A stretch of 64,000 bases of DNA from an uncultured Lachnospiraceae bacterium (GTDB lineage: Bacteria; Bacillota; Clostridia; Lachnospirales; Lachnospiraceae): positions 1 through 64,000 of the forward strand of contig CADACD010000011.1 in NCBI GenBank assembly GCA_902786365.1, read 5' to 3'. A program made the translations under genes and the position numbers. Within the stretch, counting starts at the first letter, position 1. Each line of letters starts with the position of its first letter. This document shows positions 17,526-26,982 of this stretch, piece after piece. The notes below the pieces were generated by a model. The model had not been told where the DNA came from. It was given only the letters and a program-made list of their open reading frames with translations, and did not search any database.

Positions 17526-19064
17526 TTACCTCTTCACAAAATATTCCTCGTACCATACAAGGAATGTGTAAATCGTCCATACCTTTCTCCAATTATCAGA
17601 GTTTCCGCCGATATAATCATCAAATATCTCATTAATCTTTTCAACATTGAAAAATTTTTCAGCCATAGCGCTGTTAAATTTTGCTTTCACATCTGCATTA
17701 TATCTGTCATCTGCCATCCATATACGAATCGGAACAATGAATCCCAATTTCTTTCTAAATGCGATTTCTTCCGGCAATACCTTCGCTGCCGCAGTTCGAA
17801 ATGCCACTTTATTCTGTTCTTCATTCACTTTATATTTTGACGGCATTCTTGAGGCAATATCAAAAATTCTTGTATCTGTAAGAGGCATTCTGATTTCAAG
17901 TCCTGCCGCTGTACTCATCTTATCAACATTGAGATAAATGTCTCCCTCCAGCCAGAGCTGAATATCCACATCAGACATTTTTGTAAGCGGGTCTAATCCT
18001 TCTGTTCTCTCATAAATCTCTTTTACAAGATTAATAGGAAGGACACCCTCATAATAATTTTTGAGGATTTCTTTCTTCTCCTCTTCTTTCATAATGTTTG
18101 TATTTCCAACATAGAAATTCTTGAGATTGTCGCCATATCTCTCTGCATTGCGGTACATATTGTAACCTCCAAAGAACTCATCCGAACCTTCTCCGGAATA
18201 GCAGAGTTTTGTGTGCTCAGCTGTCGCCTTACATGCAATTGAAAATACAATCGCAGAAGCATCACCAAGTGGCTGCTCCATGTGATACATAACATAAGGC
18301 ACTTCTGCAAAATACTGTTCTGGACTGATAAGACATGTACTATGTCCTCGTCCAAGCAAATCTGCTGTCTTTTTTGCCAGCTTCGATTCGTCAAATCTCT
18401 CATCCTCATATCCACAGGAATCTGTCATCTGTGCATCAGACATTGCAAGAACATAGGAAGAATCTACTCCTCCTGAAAGGAAACTTTCTGCCACTTCCTT
18501 CTCTTCCTTCACTTCCGGGAAAATATTCTTCAATGTCTCATGAATCTCATCTGCCCAGTCTTCTAATGATTTGCTTTCATCAGGATGAAATGTCGGCTCA
18601 AAATATCTCTCTATTTTTAGTTCTCTATTCTTCCATGTAAGATGACATCCTGGCATCAGTTTCTTTACACCTTTGAAAAATGTATCCTCTCCACCTACAT
18701 AAGTAAGTGTCAGATATATCTGTAACATCTCTTCATTCAATTCTTTGGCAAAGCCATCCTGTTCCATAATTTTCTTTATAGTTGTGCCATACAAAAGCCT
18801 GCCATCTGCTGTCTGATAGTAATAAAATGGTTTTGTGCCAAACTGGTCACGAAGACAGAATAATGTATCATCACTGTCATCGAACAATGCAAATGCAAAC
18901 ATTCCATGCATATGACCTGCCATGTCTTTTCCCCACTTTTCATAGGCTGCCACCAAAATTGCTTCTTCTCTTTCTGCACGTTGAAGCGAACTTTCAATTT
19001 TCAGTTCCTCACACAATGATTTCCAGTTTCTGATATGTCCTCTGTACTCAACTACTTTTATCAT
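17526..19064 (-). CDS. Asparagine synthetase-like protein lacking the N-terminal cysteine
   Basis: A 512-residue enzyme. The C-terminal synthetase domain is complete, with the ATP-binding FLSGGVDSSY, the GEGSDEFFGGYNMYR loop and LEIRMPLTD. The N-terminal glutaminase domain is shortened: it starts MIKVVEYRGHIRNWKSL instead of the canonical MCGI, so the nucleophile Cys2 is absent, although MHGMFAFALFDD and LRDQFGTKPFYYY are kept. GGAGG lies six bases before the ATG at 19062-19064, and no MCGI-like sequence exists upstream, so this is the real start. It should be unable to hydrolyse glutamine and may use free ammonia, or do another amidation. A role beyond asparagine synthesis is possible. Confidence 0.9.
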   Translation of the reverse strand: MIKVVEYRGHIRNWKSLCEELKIESSLQRAEREEAILVAAYEKWGKDMAGHMHGMFAFALFDDSDDTLFCLRDQFGTKPFYYYQTADGRLLYGTTIKKIMEQDGFAKELNEEMLQIYLTLTYVGGEDTFFKGVKKLMPGCHLTWKNRELKIERYFEPTFHPDESKSLEDWADEIHETLKNIFPEVKEEKEVAESFLSGGVDSSYVLAMSDAQMTDSCGYEDERFDESKLAKKTADLLGRGHSTCLISPEQYFAEVPYVMYHMEQPLGDASAIVFSIACKATAEHTKLCYSGEGSDEFFGGYNMYRNAERYGDNLKNFYVGNTNIMKEEEKKEILKNYYEGVLPINLVKEIYERTEGLDPLTKMSDVDIQLWLEGDIYLNVDKMSTAAGLEIRMPLTDTRIFDIASRMPSKYKVNEEQNKVAFRTAAAKVLPEEIAFRKKLGFIVPIRIWMADDRYNADVKAKFNSAMAEKFFNVEKINEIFDDYIGGNSDNWRKVWTIYTFLVWYEEYFVKR

Positions 19065-19152
19065 ATGAATCCTCCATCTTGAAACTTTTTGTTTCATACA
19101 TATATTTTTATTTCTTACACCTATCTGCATTCATCATTCATTTCATCTACTG

Positions 19153-19632
19153 TCACTCTCCGACTTTTTCTACCAGATTAAACTCAATCTCTACCATATT
19201 CTCATCAAACCTGACATAAATCTTTATAAAAACATCTTCATGATAATACGTCGTTTTCTTATAAGCAATATAATAATCATCCTCTATCTCAGTGATTGAA
19301 TATTCATCATCATCTCTTAGTGCCTCTAAATATTTTTCTGCCTCCTCAAAACCATCCACATTTTCATAGAGATATATTTTACAATTGATATCTGATGATT
19401 TATCTTTCACTTCCAGTTTTGAATCATCGATCTCCGGCTTAATGGCGCTTCCATAAATCTCGCCTAAAACCTGATCTCTGTGATTGGCATAATCTACCAT
19501 ATACATTCCGGTTTTAACGATATTTCTGTTTCCCTTCTGCACAAAAGTCATTACCAGCACCAGCAGATAAAATAGGATAATTCCGGCTCTAATCTTCCCA
19601 TAATCACTTACTTTCATGATAGTGGTATTCAC
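19153..19632 (-). CDS. Hypothetical single-pass membrane protein
   Basis: A 159-residue protein with one hydrophobic helix (IRAGIILFYLLVLVMTF, about residues 14-30) followed by an acidic extracytoplasmic domain with many Tyr, Asp and Glu. A GTG start at 19630-19632 with a GAGG site about 10 bases upstream is preferred; an ATG at 19617 is in frame but its ribosome site would be too far. It lies 88 bases upstream of the asparagine synthetase gene on the same strand and could be cotranscribed. No family was recognised. Confidence 0.65.
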   Translation of the reverse strand: MNTTIMKVSDYGKIRAGIILFYLLVLVMTFVQKGNRNIVKTGMYMVDYANHRDQVLGEIYGSAIKPEIDDSKLEVKDKSSDINCKIYLYENVDGFEEAEKYLEALRDDDEYSITEIEDDYYIAYKKTTYYHEDVFIKIYVRFDENMVEIEFNLVEKVGE

Positions 19633-19754
19633 CCACTATTCACCTCGGCATTTTCATACACTTAAGTATAACACATGCCGATTAAACCCTCAACGACAAA
19701 ATTCGACATTTACATGCAATCTGCAACACTTAAGCCAAATTTCATTGAGATATG

Positions 19755-19783
19755 TTGACAGTTTTTTTATTCTATTTTAAAAT
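19755..19783 (+). promoter_or_regulatory. Predicted promoter of the TetR-family gene
   Basis: TTGACA (19755-19760) and TAAAAT (19778-19783) are 17 bases apart, a near-consensus pair about 75 bases before the TetR-family start codon. Confidence 0.65.
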
Positions 19784-19859
19784 AAGGATGGTTACAAATT
19801 TTGATCGATAGTCAGATAAACTATCAAATCAGATATTGTTGAAAGGAATCCTAAAAGTT

Positions 19860-20396
19860 ATGGACAAAAGAAAAGAAGCAAATAAACGCGTAAAAACTTC
19901 AATTACAAACGCTCTTTTTTCACTAATGCATATAAAGAGTCTAAGCAATATCACAATCACTGAAATCATCAAAAAAGCCAATGTTGCTCGCGTTTCTTTC
20001 TACAGAAATTATACTTCAAAAGAAGATGTGCTCGTCACACTGGTAAAAGATGTACTTGACGATTTCAGAAATACTGCTGATTATGATTTATCCTTATACT
20101 ATAAGAAGAAACATGTCATCAGGTGTTTTGAATATTTTAAAAGATATAAACAATACATTCTTGATTTATATAATTCCGGGTTTGGCTCCATGTTTCTTGA
20201 AGAGTTAAATGTTTTTCATGAATCGATAGCCGGAACAATGCCTGCCGGATCGCCAAAACGTTATGAAATCTATATTTATATAGGTGCCTTATACAATACA
20301 GGTATCACATGGCTGATGGAAGATCATCCGGCATCCATTGAAGAAGTTGCTGATATCATGATAAAATATACGGATTACATCCATATCTCTGTGTGA
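19860..20396 (+). CDS. TetR/AcrR-family transcriptional regulator
   Basis: A 178-residue regulator. The N-terminal helix-turn-helix runs through ALFSLMHIKSLSNITITEII and ANVARVSFYRNYTSKEDVL, the TetR pattern; the C-terminal 110 residues form the ligand-binding and dimer domain, here rich in Tyr and Phe. The ATG at 19860 was chosen; AAAGGA lies about 13 bases before it, and a TTG at 19836 in the same frame is an alternative. The divergent gene upstream (hypothetical membrane protein and asparagine synthetase-like gene) is a possible target, but no operator was identified. Confidence 0.88.
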   Translation: MDKRKEANKRVKTSITNALFSLMHIKSLSNITITEIIKKANVARVSFYRNYTSKEDVLVTLVKDVLDDFRNTADYDLSLYYKKKHVIRCFEYFKRYKQYILDLYNSGFGSMFLEELNVFHESIAGTMPAGSPKRYEIYIYIGALYNTGITWLMEDHPASIEEVADIMIKYTDYIHISV

Positions 20397-20456
20397 TCGT
20401 ATCACTTTTAATAGTAATATTGGCTTTTCAAATAATACCAGGAGCCATAAACTTAC

Positions 20457-20492
20457 AATACCAACCTGCCTCAATTCTGACAGATTGGTATT
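20457..20492. terminator. Terminator between the TetR gene and pheT
   Basis: AATACCAACCTG (20457-20468) pairs with CAGATTGGTATT (20481-20492) with one mismatch and a 12-base loop, followed by TTTTCAATTT on the plus strand. It can serve the converging TetR and pheT genes. Confidence 0.7.
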
Positions 20493-20566
20493 TTTCAATT
20501 TCTGCATATTAATATTTTTTCTGCAAATTTAATTTTTCATTTTTATTCGTTCTCATATTCTCTTCG

Positions 20567-22987
20567 CTACGAACGCAACAGCACCCCATATTTCTCACCA
20601 AGATTTTTTAATATCTCCGCAACAAATCCGTCCACTGTCTCCGCCTTAAACTCTTCATCCTTCGGGGTAAATACTACAGAAAATGCCATACTCTTCTTTG
20701 TCGGAGGAAGTTGTATTCCCTCATAAACATCAAATAATTTCACGCTTGTAATATAATCACATGACTCTTTTATCACATCTTCCACCTGCTCGCATGTCAC
20801 ATGCTTCTCCATGACAAGTGCCAAATCTCTGTTTTCAACCGCAAATTTTGGCAATGGTGTATATGTTTTTGATTTTCCATAATACTTTGTAAGTGCTTTC
20901 AAATCTATCTCTGCAACATATGCCGGAACTCTCATGTCAAGCTCGCTTTGTATCTCATATGCTAATTTGCCAAGATAACCAACTACTTCACCTTCACAGG
21001 TAATCATTGCTGTCTGGTAAGGGTGAAGGAATGTCTTTTGTGCTGCATAATATCTGAATTCTATTCCAAGTGTATCTGCCACTGTCTGTGTCAATCCTTT
21101 CAATGTATAGAAATCCTCATTTTCTCCAAATACACCGATACAGATTGTCTCTCTCTCATCAGGATACTCCGCAAGTGGCAGTTCTTTTGGAATGAATACC
21201 TTTCCAAGTTCAAAAATCCTTCCTTCTAATGTGCCTCTCTTCTGGTTTCTTGAAATGGCATATAACATTTCTGCGGCAAGTGTTGTTCTCATTATCGATA
21301 AATCCTCATTAATTGGATTCATGATTCTGATGGCATTACGTTCTTTTGCATCCTGTGGAAGTCTCAGCAAATCAAAGTCTGCCGGTGATGTAAATGAGTA
21401 ATGGATACCCTCATATGCACCTGCACTGCACAATGCATTTTTTATCTGCAATTCTGTCTTCTGCTTTAAGTTTCTTCCTCCCAATGTCACCTCAGCTGTA
21501 GGCATGAATGTTGATTTCACATGGTCATATCCATACATACGGATCACTTCCTCTGCCACATCAGGATAAGAATCCATATCCTCTCTGTAAGCAGGTATCG
21601 AAAGTTTAAGTTCATCTCCATTTAACTGTGGTGCAAACTGAAGATTATTTAAAATGCGAACAATTTCTTCATCAGGAACAGTAATCCCAAGTACACCGTT
21701 CACTCGCTTTACGCTGACTGTCATTTCCTGCGGCTCAATGGAATTGCCTGTATTTACATCAATATGTGTAGCGGAAACTTTACCACAGCCGAGCTCTTCT
21801 ATCAGATGCAATGCACGTTTCATCGCCATGACGGTTGTATATTCATTGACACCTTTTGCGTATCTTGAGCTTGAGTCTGATGACTGTCCGAGTGCTCTTG
21901 AACTCTTACGAATATTATCACGTGCAAATTTCGCAGACTCGAACATTACCTCTGTTGTTGTATCAATAATTTCAGAATTAAGACCACCCATAATGCCTGC
22001 AAGTGCAACCGGTTTTACCTTGTCACAGATGACAAGATTTGAATCGTTAAGTTCAAATTCTTTACTGTCAAGTGTCACTATCTTTTCACCATTATTCGCA
22101 CGACGGACATTAATCTCATCTCCTTCCAGATAAGAATAGTCAAATGCATGCATCGGCTGACCAAGTTCCTTTAAGATATAGTTTGTGATATCGACAACAT
22201 TAGAAATGGCATCAATTCCTACAAGTGCCAGACGACGTTTCATCCATGCAGGTGACTCCTCAATTTTTACATCATATACATAATGTGCGATATATCTTGG
22301 ACAGATATCACTTGCACTCACATTAACAGAAAATGGCTCTTTTTTCACTTCTGTCTCTGTAAAGTTAAGTGCCGGCTCTTTTAATTCTTTTCCCAAAACT
22401 GCGGCAACTTCCCTTGCGATACCGAAAATACTCTGGCAGTCCGGCCTGTTTGCCGTGATGGCAATATCAAAAATCCAGTCATCCATTCCAAGAATCGGTT
22501 TCACATCAGCTCCAACCTCGGCCTCATCCGGCAATACCAAAAGGCCATTGTAACCCGCTCCCGGATACAAATTATCATTCAAACCAAGCTCTGTTCCCGA
22601 ACACAACATTCCAAAAGAATCATAGCCGCGAAGTTTGCCCTGCTTAATCTCCATAATTCCCTCAATTGTCTTGTGGTCTTTTGCCGTTGCATAGACGGTT
22701 GCTCCAATCAGTGCCAAAGGATATTTTCCTCCTGCATGTACATTATCTGCTCCACAGCAAATCTGGAATGTTCCATGCTCTCCTGCATTTACTTTGCAAA
22801 GACTTAAATGTGTGTCCGGAATCGGTTCACATTCCTCCACCAAACCTACTACAACATTACTTATCTCTTTTCCTACTTCTGTGAGTTCCTCTACTTCAAA
22901 ACCGCATGAAAACAGCTTGTCCTGTAACTCAAGCGGTGTACAATCTATCTCTACATAATCTTTTAACCAACTCAAAGGTACTAACAT
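20567..22987 (-). CDS. pheT: Phenylalanyl-tRNA synthetase beta subunit
   Basis: An 806-residue bacterial-type beta subunit, starting MLVPLSWLKDYVEI. It contains the tRNA-binding (EMAP-like) domain in about residues 40-150, the B3/B4 editing domain (NYILKELGQPMHAFD region, about 270) which removes mischarged tyrosine, B5, a catalytic-like core, and a C-terminal ferredoxin-like anticodon-binding domain ending near GEKYGVLLRS. It works with PheS as an alpha2-beta2 enzyme. It starts 20 bases after pheS and is controlled by the upstream Phe T-box. Confidence 0.97.
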   Translation of the reverse strand: MLVPLSWLKDYVEIDCTPLELQDKLFSCGFEVEELTEVGKEISNVVVGLVEECEPIPDTHLSLCKVNAGEHGTFQICCGADNVHAGGKYPLALIGATVYATAKDHKTIEGIMEIKQGKLRGYDSFGMLCSGTELGLNDNLYPGAGYNGLLVLPDEAEVGADVKPILGMDDWIFDIAITANRPDCQSIFGIAREVAAVLGKELKEPALNFTETEVKKEPFSVNVSASDICPRYIAHYVYDVKIEESPAWMKRRLALVGIDAISNVVDITNYILKELGQPMHAFDYSYLEGDEINVRRANNGEKIVTLDSKEFELNDSNLVICDKVKPVALAGIMGGLNSEIIDTTTEVMFESAKFARDNIRKSSRALGQSSDSSSRYAKGVNEYTTVMAMKRALHLIEELGCGKVSATHIDVNTGNSIEPQEMTVSVKRVNGVLGITVPDEEIVRILNNLQFAPQLNGDELKLSIPAYREDMDSYPDVAEEVIRMYGYDHVKSTFMPTAEVTLGGRNLKQKTELQIKNALCSAGAYEGIHYSFTSPADFDLLRLPQDAKERNAIRIMNPINEDLSIMRTTLAAEMLYAISRNQKRGTLEGRIFELGKVFIPKELPLAEYPDERETICIGVFGENEDFYTLKGLTQTVADTLGIEFRYYAAQKTFLHPYQTAMITCEGEVVGYLGKLAYEIQSELDMRVPAYVAEIDLKALTKYYGKSKTYTPLPKFAVENRDLALVMEKHVTCEQVEDVIKESCDYITSVKLFDVYEGIQLPPTKKSMAFSVVFTPKDEEFKAETVDGFVAEILKNLGEKYGVLLRS

Positions 22988-23007
22988 TTTGCTTCCTCCT
23001 TACCGCA

Positions 23008-24051
23008 CTAATCTTCTATTTGATTTAATACTCTTAAATCTGATTCGAATAGTAATTTGATATTATTAAATCCGTATTTAAGCATTGCAATTCTCTCAAG
23101 CCCTACACCGAATGCAAATCCACTGTACTCTTCCGTGTCAATACCACAGCCTTCTAACACCTTGTTATTAACTACACCGGCGCCTAATACTTCTATCCAG
23201 CCTGTTCCCTTACAAAGGTTACATCCACAGCCTCCACACTGGAAACAGCTCACATCAACCTCTACCGACGGCTCTGTAAATGGGAAGTATGATGGACGAA
23301 GTCTTGTCGTTGTTCCCTCACCGAAAATCTTCTGTACGATTTCATCTAACATACCCTTTAAATCTCCGAGTGTAATTCCTTTGTCAACAACAAGTCCTTC
23401 CATCTGTGTAAACATCGGTGAATGTGTTGCATCATCATCAGAACGGAATACTTTACCCGGTGATATAATTTTGATAGGCGGCTTTTTTGCCTCCATGACA
23501 TGAATCTGTCCCGCTGATGTCTGTGTCCTCAGAAGAAATTCCGGTGAGAGATAAAATGTGTCCTGCATATCTCTTGCCGGATGGTCCTGTGGTGTATTCA
23601 GAGCAGTAAAGTTATAGTAGTCCGTCTCTATCTCAGAACCCTCATATATCTCAAATCCCATTGAGGCAAATATATCAATGAGCTGATTTGTCACCTGGGT
23701 AACAGGGTGAAGATTGCCATGGACATGCTTCTTTGCCGGCATTGTCACATCAATCTTTTCGCTCTCATAACGTCTTTTAAGCTCCTCTGCCTTAAATTTT
23801 GCGTCAAGCTCATCAAAATGCTCCTGTGCCCATACCTTTAATTCGTTGACCTTCTTACCATAGTCAGCTTTCATTTCCTTTGGCACTTTTCCCATTTGTT
23901 TCATCAGTGAACCTATCTTACCGGTCTTGTTATCAAGAACGCTTTTCTTATACTCATAAACACCTTTGGAACTTTCAAGTTTCTCAAGTTCAGCTTTGAT
24001 TTCCTGCTTAATCGCAGAAACTTTTTCACATAATTCGTGTAATTCTTCCAT
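23008..24051 (-). CDS. pheS: Phenylalanyl-tRNA synthetase alpha subunit
   Basis: A 347-residue class II synthetase subunit: an N-terminal coiled coil (about residues 1-90) that binds tRNA, then motif 1 near [19 protein letters not shown], motif 2 near [13 protein letters not shown], and motif 3 [18 protein letters not shown] Cys-rich loop ([16 protein letters not shown]) in the catalytic domain is typical of this group. Expression depends on the T-box leader between 24.17 and 24.40 kb. The site GAGGAG precedes the ATG. Confidence 0.97.
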   Translation of the reverse strand: MEELHELCEKVSAIKQEIKAELEKLESSKGVYEYKKSVLDNKTGKIGSLMKQMGKVPKEMKADYGKKVNELKVWAQEHFDELDAKFKAEELKRRYESEKIDVTMPAKKHVHGNLHPVTQVTNQLIDIFASMGFEIYEGSEIETDYYNFTALNTPQDHPARDMQDTFYLSPEFLLRTQTSAGQIHVMEAKKPPIKIISPGKVFRSDDDATHSPMFTQMEGLVVDKGITLGDLKGMLDEIVQKIFGEGTTTRLRPSYFPFTEPSVEVDVSCFQCGGCGCNLCKGTGWIEVLGAGVVNNKVLEGCGIDTEEYSGFAFGVGLERIAMLKYGFNNIKLLFESDLRVLNQIED

Positions 24052-24167
24052 TACTTTTCTCCTCTTCTCTATTTTTTTAATTCCATTGAAACTGCATATC
24101 TCGTTTAAATTTTCTAAAACACTTTTAAATATTTACAATTCAGACGCATTACCGCCATAATAAAAAA

Positions 24168-24400
24168 TCCCATGACAGCCAATGCCATCATGGGACGAAT
24201 CATCAATCTATTCGCGGTACCACCCACATTCAGATATCAAATATCTGCTCTCTGATATGCTTTAATGCAGCAACTACATCCACTCACATGGAAGACTCCA
24301 ATGTTGAAATTCATATACAGAGCTTATTATCATGCTTTCAGCCGGTGACATGATTCTCTTGAAATGTTTTCTGTATACTACTGACGCATTTTCACAGTCA
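24168..24400 (-). promoter_or_regulatory. T-box riboswitch for phenylalanine, upstream of pheST
   Basis: On the minus strand the leader has the conserved T-box sequence GGGTGGTACCGCG (24213-24225), and upstream a probable specifier codon TTC (24306-24308) followed by A, in the context ATGAATTTCAACAT. It ends in a terminator with arms TCCCATGA (24188-24195) and TCATGGGA (24168-24175) and TTTTTT. Uncharged tRNA-Phe pairing with the specifier and the T-box should favour the antiterminator and switch on pheST when phenylalanine is short. Confidence 0.9.
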
Positions 24401-24406
24401 AATATT

Positions 24407-24435
24407 ATTCTATTGGTAAAACTGAAAATTGTCAA
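24407..24435 (-). promoter_or_regulatory. Predicted promoter of the pheST leader
   Basis: On the minus strand TTGACA (24430-24435) and TAGAAT (24407-24412) are 17 bases apart, placing the RNA start at about 24400 at the beginning of the T-box leader. Confidence 0.7.
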
Positions 24436-24511
24436 TACATAATATAGGGTATTTCTGACATTTTTTGTTATTGATTGCTACTTACAAATACTTTTTTACT
24501 AAATTTCATTA

Positions 24512-24955
24512 TCAATCTAAATACGCCTCATTCTCTGCATCTTTTTTAGTTCTGTGTACAGTTCCCGGCTTATGGTGTGGAGGTGCATAGATTGAAGATA
24601 ATTTTAAATCATTTCTTCCTATATTGATAATATTGTGCCTTGTTCCTGCAGGTACAAATACTGCATCTCCTGCACAGAGTGTCTGCTCATATTCTCTTCT
24701 TTCACAATTTTCACTTTTGCTGCTCTTCATTTTTACCAAGGCATTTCCCTGTTCCACCCTGATGTATTGGTCATTATCTTTATGAACCTCCGAACCGACA
24801 TCTGAACGTGGCGGAATACTCATCACTGTCATCTGCAGGTTGCATCCGGTCCAGATTGTAGTTCTATAATTTCTATTTTGTACTGCCGTTTTCCATACAT
24901 TTAATGCATACGGATAAGGTCCTTTATCTTTTTTCATATCATACTCATTACCCAT
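24512..24955 (-). CDS. Cupin-domain protein
   Basis: A 147-residue single-domain cupin. The first metal-binding motif is seen in GSEVHKDNDQYIRVEQG (His and Glu ligands), and the second in GDAVFVPAGTRHNIINIG (His ligand). Such proteins often bind a sugar, a small acid or a metal, or act as isomerases; the substrate is unknown. The start at 24953-24955 has GAGG eight bases upstream and is preferred to upstream in-frame codons. It is transcribed divergently from the Ku gene. Confidence 0.88.
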   Translation of the reverse strand: MGNEYDMKKDKGPYPYALNVWKTAVQNRNYRTTIWTGCNLQMTVMSIPPRSDVGSEVHKDNDQYIRVEQGNALVKMKSSKSENCERREYEQTLCAGDAVFVPAGTRHNIINIGRNDLKLSSIYAPPHHKPGTVHRTKKDAENEAYLD

Positions 24956-25143
24956 ACAAAAAACCTCTTTAATTATATTTTCCATATTATTATATGAGTT
25001 GCGCATAATTATGTTCATTGTCATGTTATACTACACATAGCATATCCTATAAAATAAATCAGACAATCTGATTCTTCAATACAAAAAAGAAACACACATA
25101 AATCCCTATTTTCCCGGCATAATAACACTATGGAGGTGAAATT

Positions 25144-25914
25144 ATGTCTATTGCACACAAATCTGCAATCTCTGTTGGATTACTATATATTCCGGTCGGA
25201 TTGTATAAGACAACCAGAGATACAAGTATTTCATTTAATCAGTTATGTAAGGATACTCACGAAAAGATAAAGTATAAAAAATACTGCCCCTCATGTAATA
25301 AAGAAGTCAGTAATGATGATATTATAAAAGGATATGAATATGAGAAAGGAAAATATGTAACTTTTTCCACAGAGGAACTCGAATTTATCAAATCAAAAAA
25401 AGATAAGACCATTCACATTGAACATTTTGCAAAGATGTCTGAAATCGATAATCTATTATTTGACAAAAACTATTACCTGATACCTGAACCAGGTGCAGAG
25501 AAGGCATATGAGTTACTCCGTCAATCTTTATTGTCCAAGAAGACTGTGGCAGTTGCGAAAACTGTTCTAGGAACCAGTGAAAACTTACTTGTAGTATATC
25601 CTACTAAAGAATGTCTTATTGCTAAAATTTTATTTTATCAGGAAGAAATTCAGGAGATGCCAAAATCTCCTGTAAAGGTTGACGTTACAAAACAGGAGCT
25701 TGATATGGCTAAAACATTAATTGACAATATGACACAGAAATTTGATATTTCTTCTTATCATGATGAGTATCAGGAGAAATTAAGAGAAGCAATAACGACT
25801 AAAATAAATGGAAATGAAATTGTTGCATCTGATACCGGTTCACAAAACAATATTATCAACCTCATGGAAGCTCTGCAGAAATCTGTTGAAATGTCAAAGC
25901 GTGGTACTGCATAA
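25144..25914 (+). CDS. ku: Ku protein of non-homologous end joining
   Basis: A 256-residue prokaryotic Ku: it opens with the typical SAISVGLLYIPVGLYKTT, has the paired cysteines of YCPSCNKEV, the segment YYLIPEPGAEKAYELLRQSL, and a C-terminal domain without the long Lys-rich tail of mycobacterial forms. Homodimers encircle broken DNA ends and recruit the ligase. The stop overlaps the ligase start (TAATG), so the pair is translationally coupled. The site GGAGGTG precedes the ATG. Confidence 0.95.
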   Translation: MSIAHKSAISVGLLYIPVGLYKTTRDTSISFNQLCKDTHEKIKYKKYCPSCNKEVSNDDIIKGYEYEKGKYVTFSTEELEFIKSKKDKTIHIEHFAKMSEIDNLLFDKNYYLIPEPGAEKAYELLRQSLLSKKTVAVAKTVLGTSENLLVVYPTKECLIAKILFYQEEIQEMPKSPVKVDVTKQELDMAKTLIDNMTQKFDISSYHDEYQEKLREAITTKINGNEIVASDTGSQNNIINLMEALQKSVEMSKRGTA

Positions 25915-26849
25915 TGGATATTTTTGATTATAAAGGCATAAAGCCCATGCTTATATCTGAACAGGTTGAACCATTTGATAATCCTGATTATATATTTGAA
26001 TTAAAGTTGGATGGTTTAAGGTGCATTGCATATTGTGATGAAAATTCTGTTGATTTACGCAACAAACGAAATATAAAATTATTGCCACGCTTTCCGGAAC
26101 TTTCTCAGATTTATCAATGCTGCAATAAAAAATGTATATTGGATGGTGAATTAAATATTTTAGTGCATGGAAAACCTGATTTTTATGAATTACAAAGACG
26201 TTCCTTATTATCTGATCCATTCAAAATCCGTCTTGCTCTTTCCAAATATCCCGCTAATTTTGCAGCCTATGATATTATTTACTACAAGGACAGGCTTGTC
26301 ACATCACTTTCTCTGATGGAACGCAAGAAATTATTATCAGAAATCATAGCCGAAAATGACAAAATCGCAATATCCCGCTATATAGAAAAGGATGGAAAAA
26401 CATTATTTGAATTAGCGAAACAACAGAAACTTGAAGGGGTTGTGGCTAAAAAGAAAAACAGTATCTATACATTTGATAAACGTACAAAAGACTGGTGCAA
26501 AATCAAATGGCTTAAGGATGATGATTTTGTCTGTATTGGATATATACCTAAACAAAACCATATGACAAGCCTTATCCTTGGAAAATATGATATGAATCAT
26601 AATTTTATCATAATGACTCATGTTACACTCGGGGTAAGCTTATCCAAGTTGCAACAGCACAATATTGTTTACTTAGACCGCCCTCGTAATACTCCTATCT
26701 ATGCAGAATACAATAATGCAGTATGGATCAAACCTATTGTCTGCACGATACAATACATGCCTTCCGAGAATATCAATTATCGTCAGGCTGTTTTTAAATG
26801 TATACGCGATGATAAACTGCCTTTTGAATGTGTATGGTTACAAGAATAA
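25914..26849 (+). CDS. ATP-dependent DNA ligase of the LigD type
   Basis: A 311-residue ligase with the adenylation motif FELKLDGLRC (nucleophile Lys at about residue 31), the following RNKRN, DGELN (motif III region), LEGVVAKKK and KDWCKIKW (motifs IV-V), and a C-terminal OB-fold ending. It corresponds only to the ligase domain of multi-domain LigD; polymerase and phosphoesterase domains are absent here. With Ku it forms a minimal end-joining system. It overlaps the Ku gene by one base pair of the stop/start. Confidence 0.92.
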   Translation: MDIFDYKGIKPMLISEQVEPFDNPDYIFELKLDGLRCIAYCDENSVDLRNKRNIKLLPRFPELSQIYQCCNKKCILDGELNILVHGKPDFYELQRRSLLSDPFKIRLALSKYPANFAAYDIIYYKDRLVTSLSLMERKKLLSEIIAENDKIAISRYIEKDGKTLFELAKQQKLEGVVAKKKNSIYTFDKRTKDWCKIKWLKDDDFVCIGYIPKQNHMTSLILGKYDMNHNFIIMTHVTLGVSLSKLQQHNIVYLDRPRNTPIYAEYNNAVWIKPIVCTIQYMPSENINYRQAVFKCIRDDKLPFECVWLQE

Positions 26850-26905
26850 TTTTTCCTACTTTTCCCTATTGACAAATTTATGAAAAAGATAGAAAATATA
26901 CCTAT

Positions 26906-26919
26906 CGAATATATGTTCG
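26906..26919 (+). promoter_or_regulatory. LexA (SOS) box upstream of the Y-family polymerase
   Basis: CGAATATATGTTCG matches the Gram-positive LexA consensus CGAAC-N4-GTTCG at all but one position. It lies about 30 bases before the -10 box TATAAT (26951-26956) and 64-77 bases before the polymerase start, a usual place for repression. Confidence 0.75.
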
Positions 26920-26950
26920 CAATATACATCATTTCATAATGTAACTTTGC

Positions 26951-26956
26951 TATAAT
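26951..26956 (+). promoter_or_regulatory. Predicted -10 box of the polymerase-YolD operon
   Basis: TATAAT is preceded by TTTGC, giving an extended -10 (TG-N). No clear -35 hexamer is visible at the right distance, consistent with a LexA-controlled extended -10 promoter. Confidence 0.5.
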
Positions 26957-26982
26957 CTATCTATTGTTAGAAGGTGAAACAT

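Noticed and set aside
15776-19064. Lasso-peptide or other RiPP gene cluster
   Set aside because: An asparagine synthetase homologue, a peptidase and a kinase are together, but no precursor peptide, PqqD-like domain, transglutaminase-type leader peptidase or exporter is adjacent, and the synthetase resembles AsnB well.
17526-19130. Longer asparagine synthetase start at 19130
   Set aside because: The extra 22 residues have no MCGI motif, and the GGAGG site is placed for the ATG at 19064.
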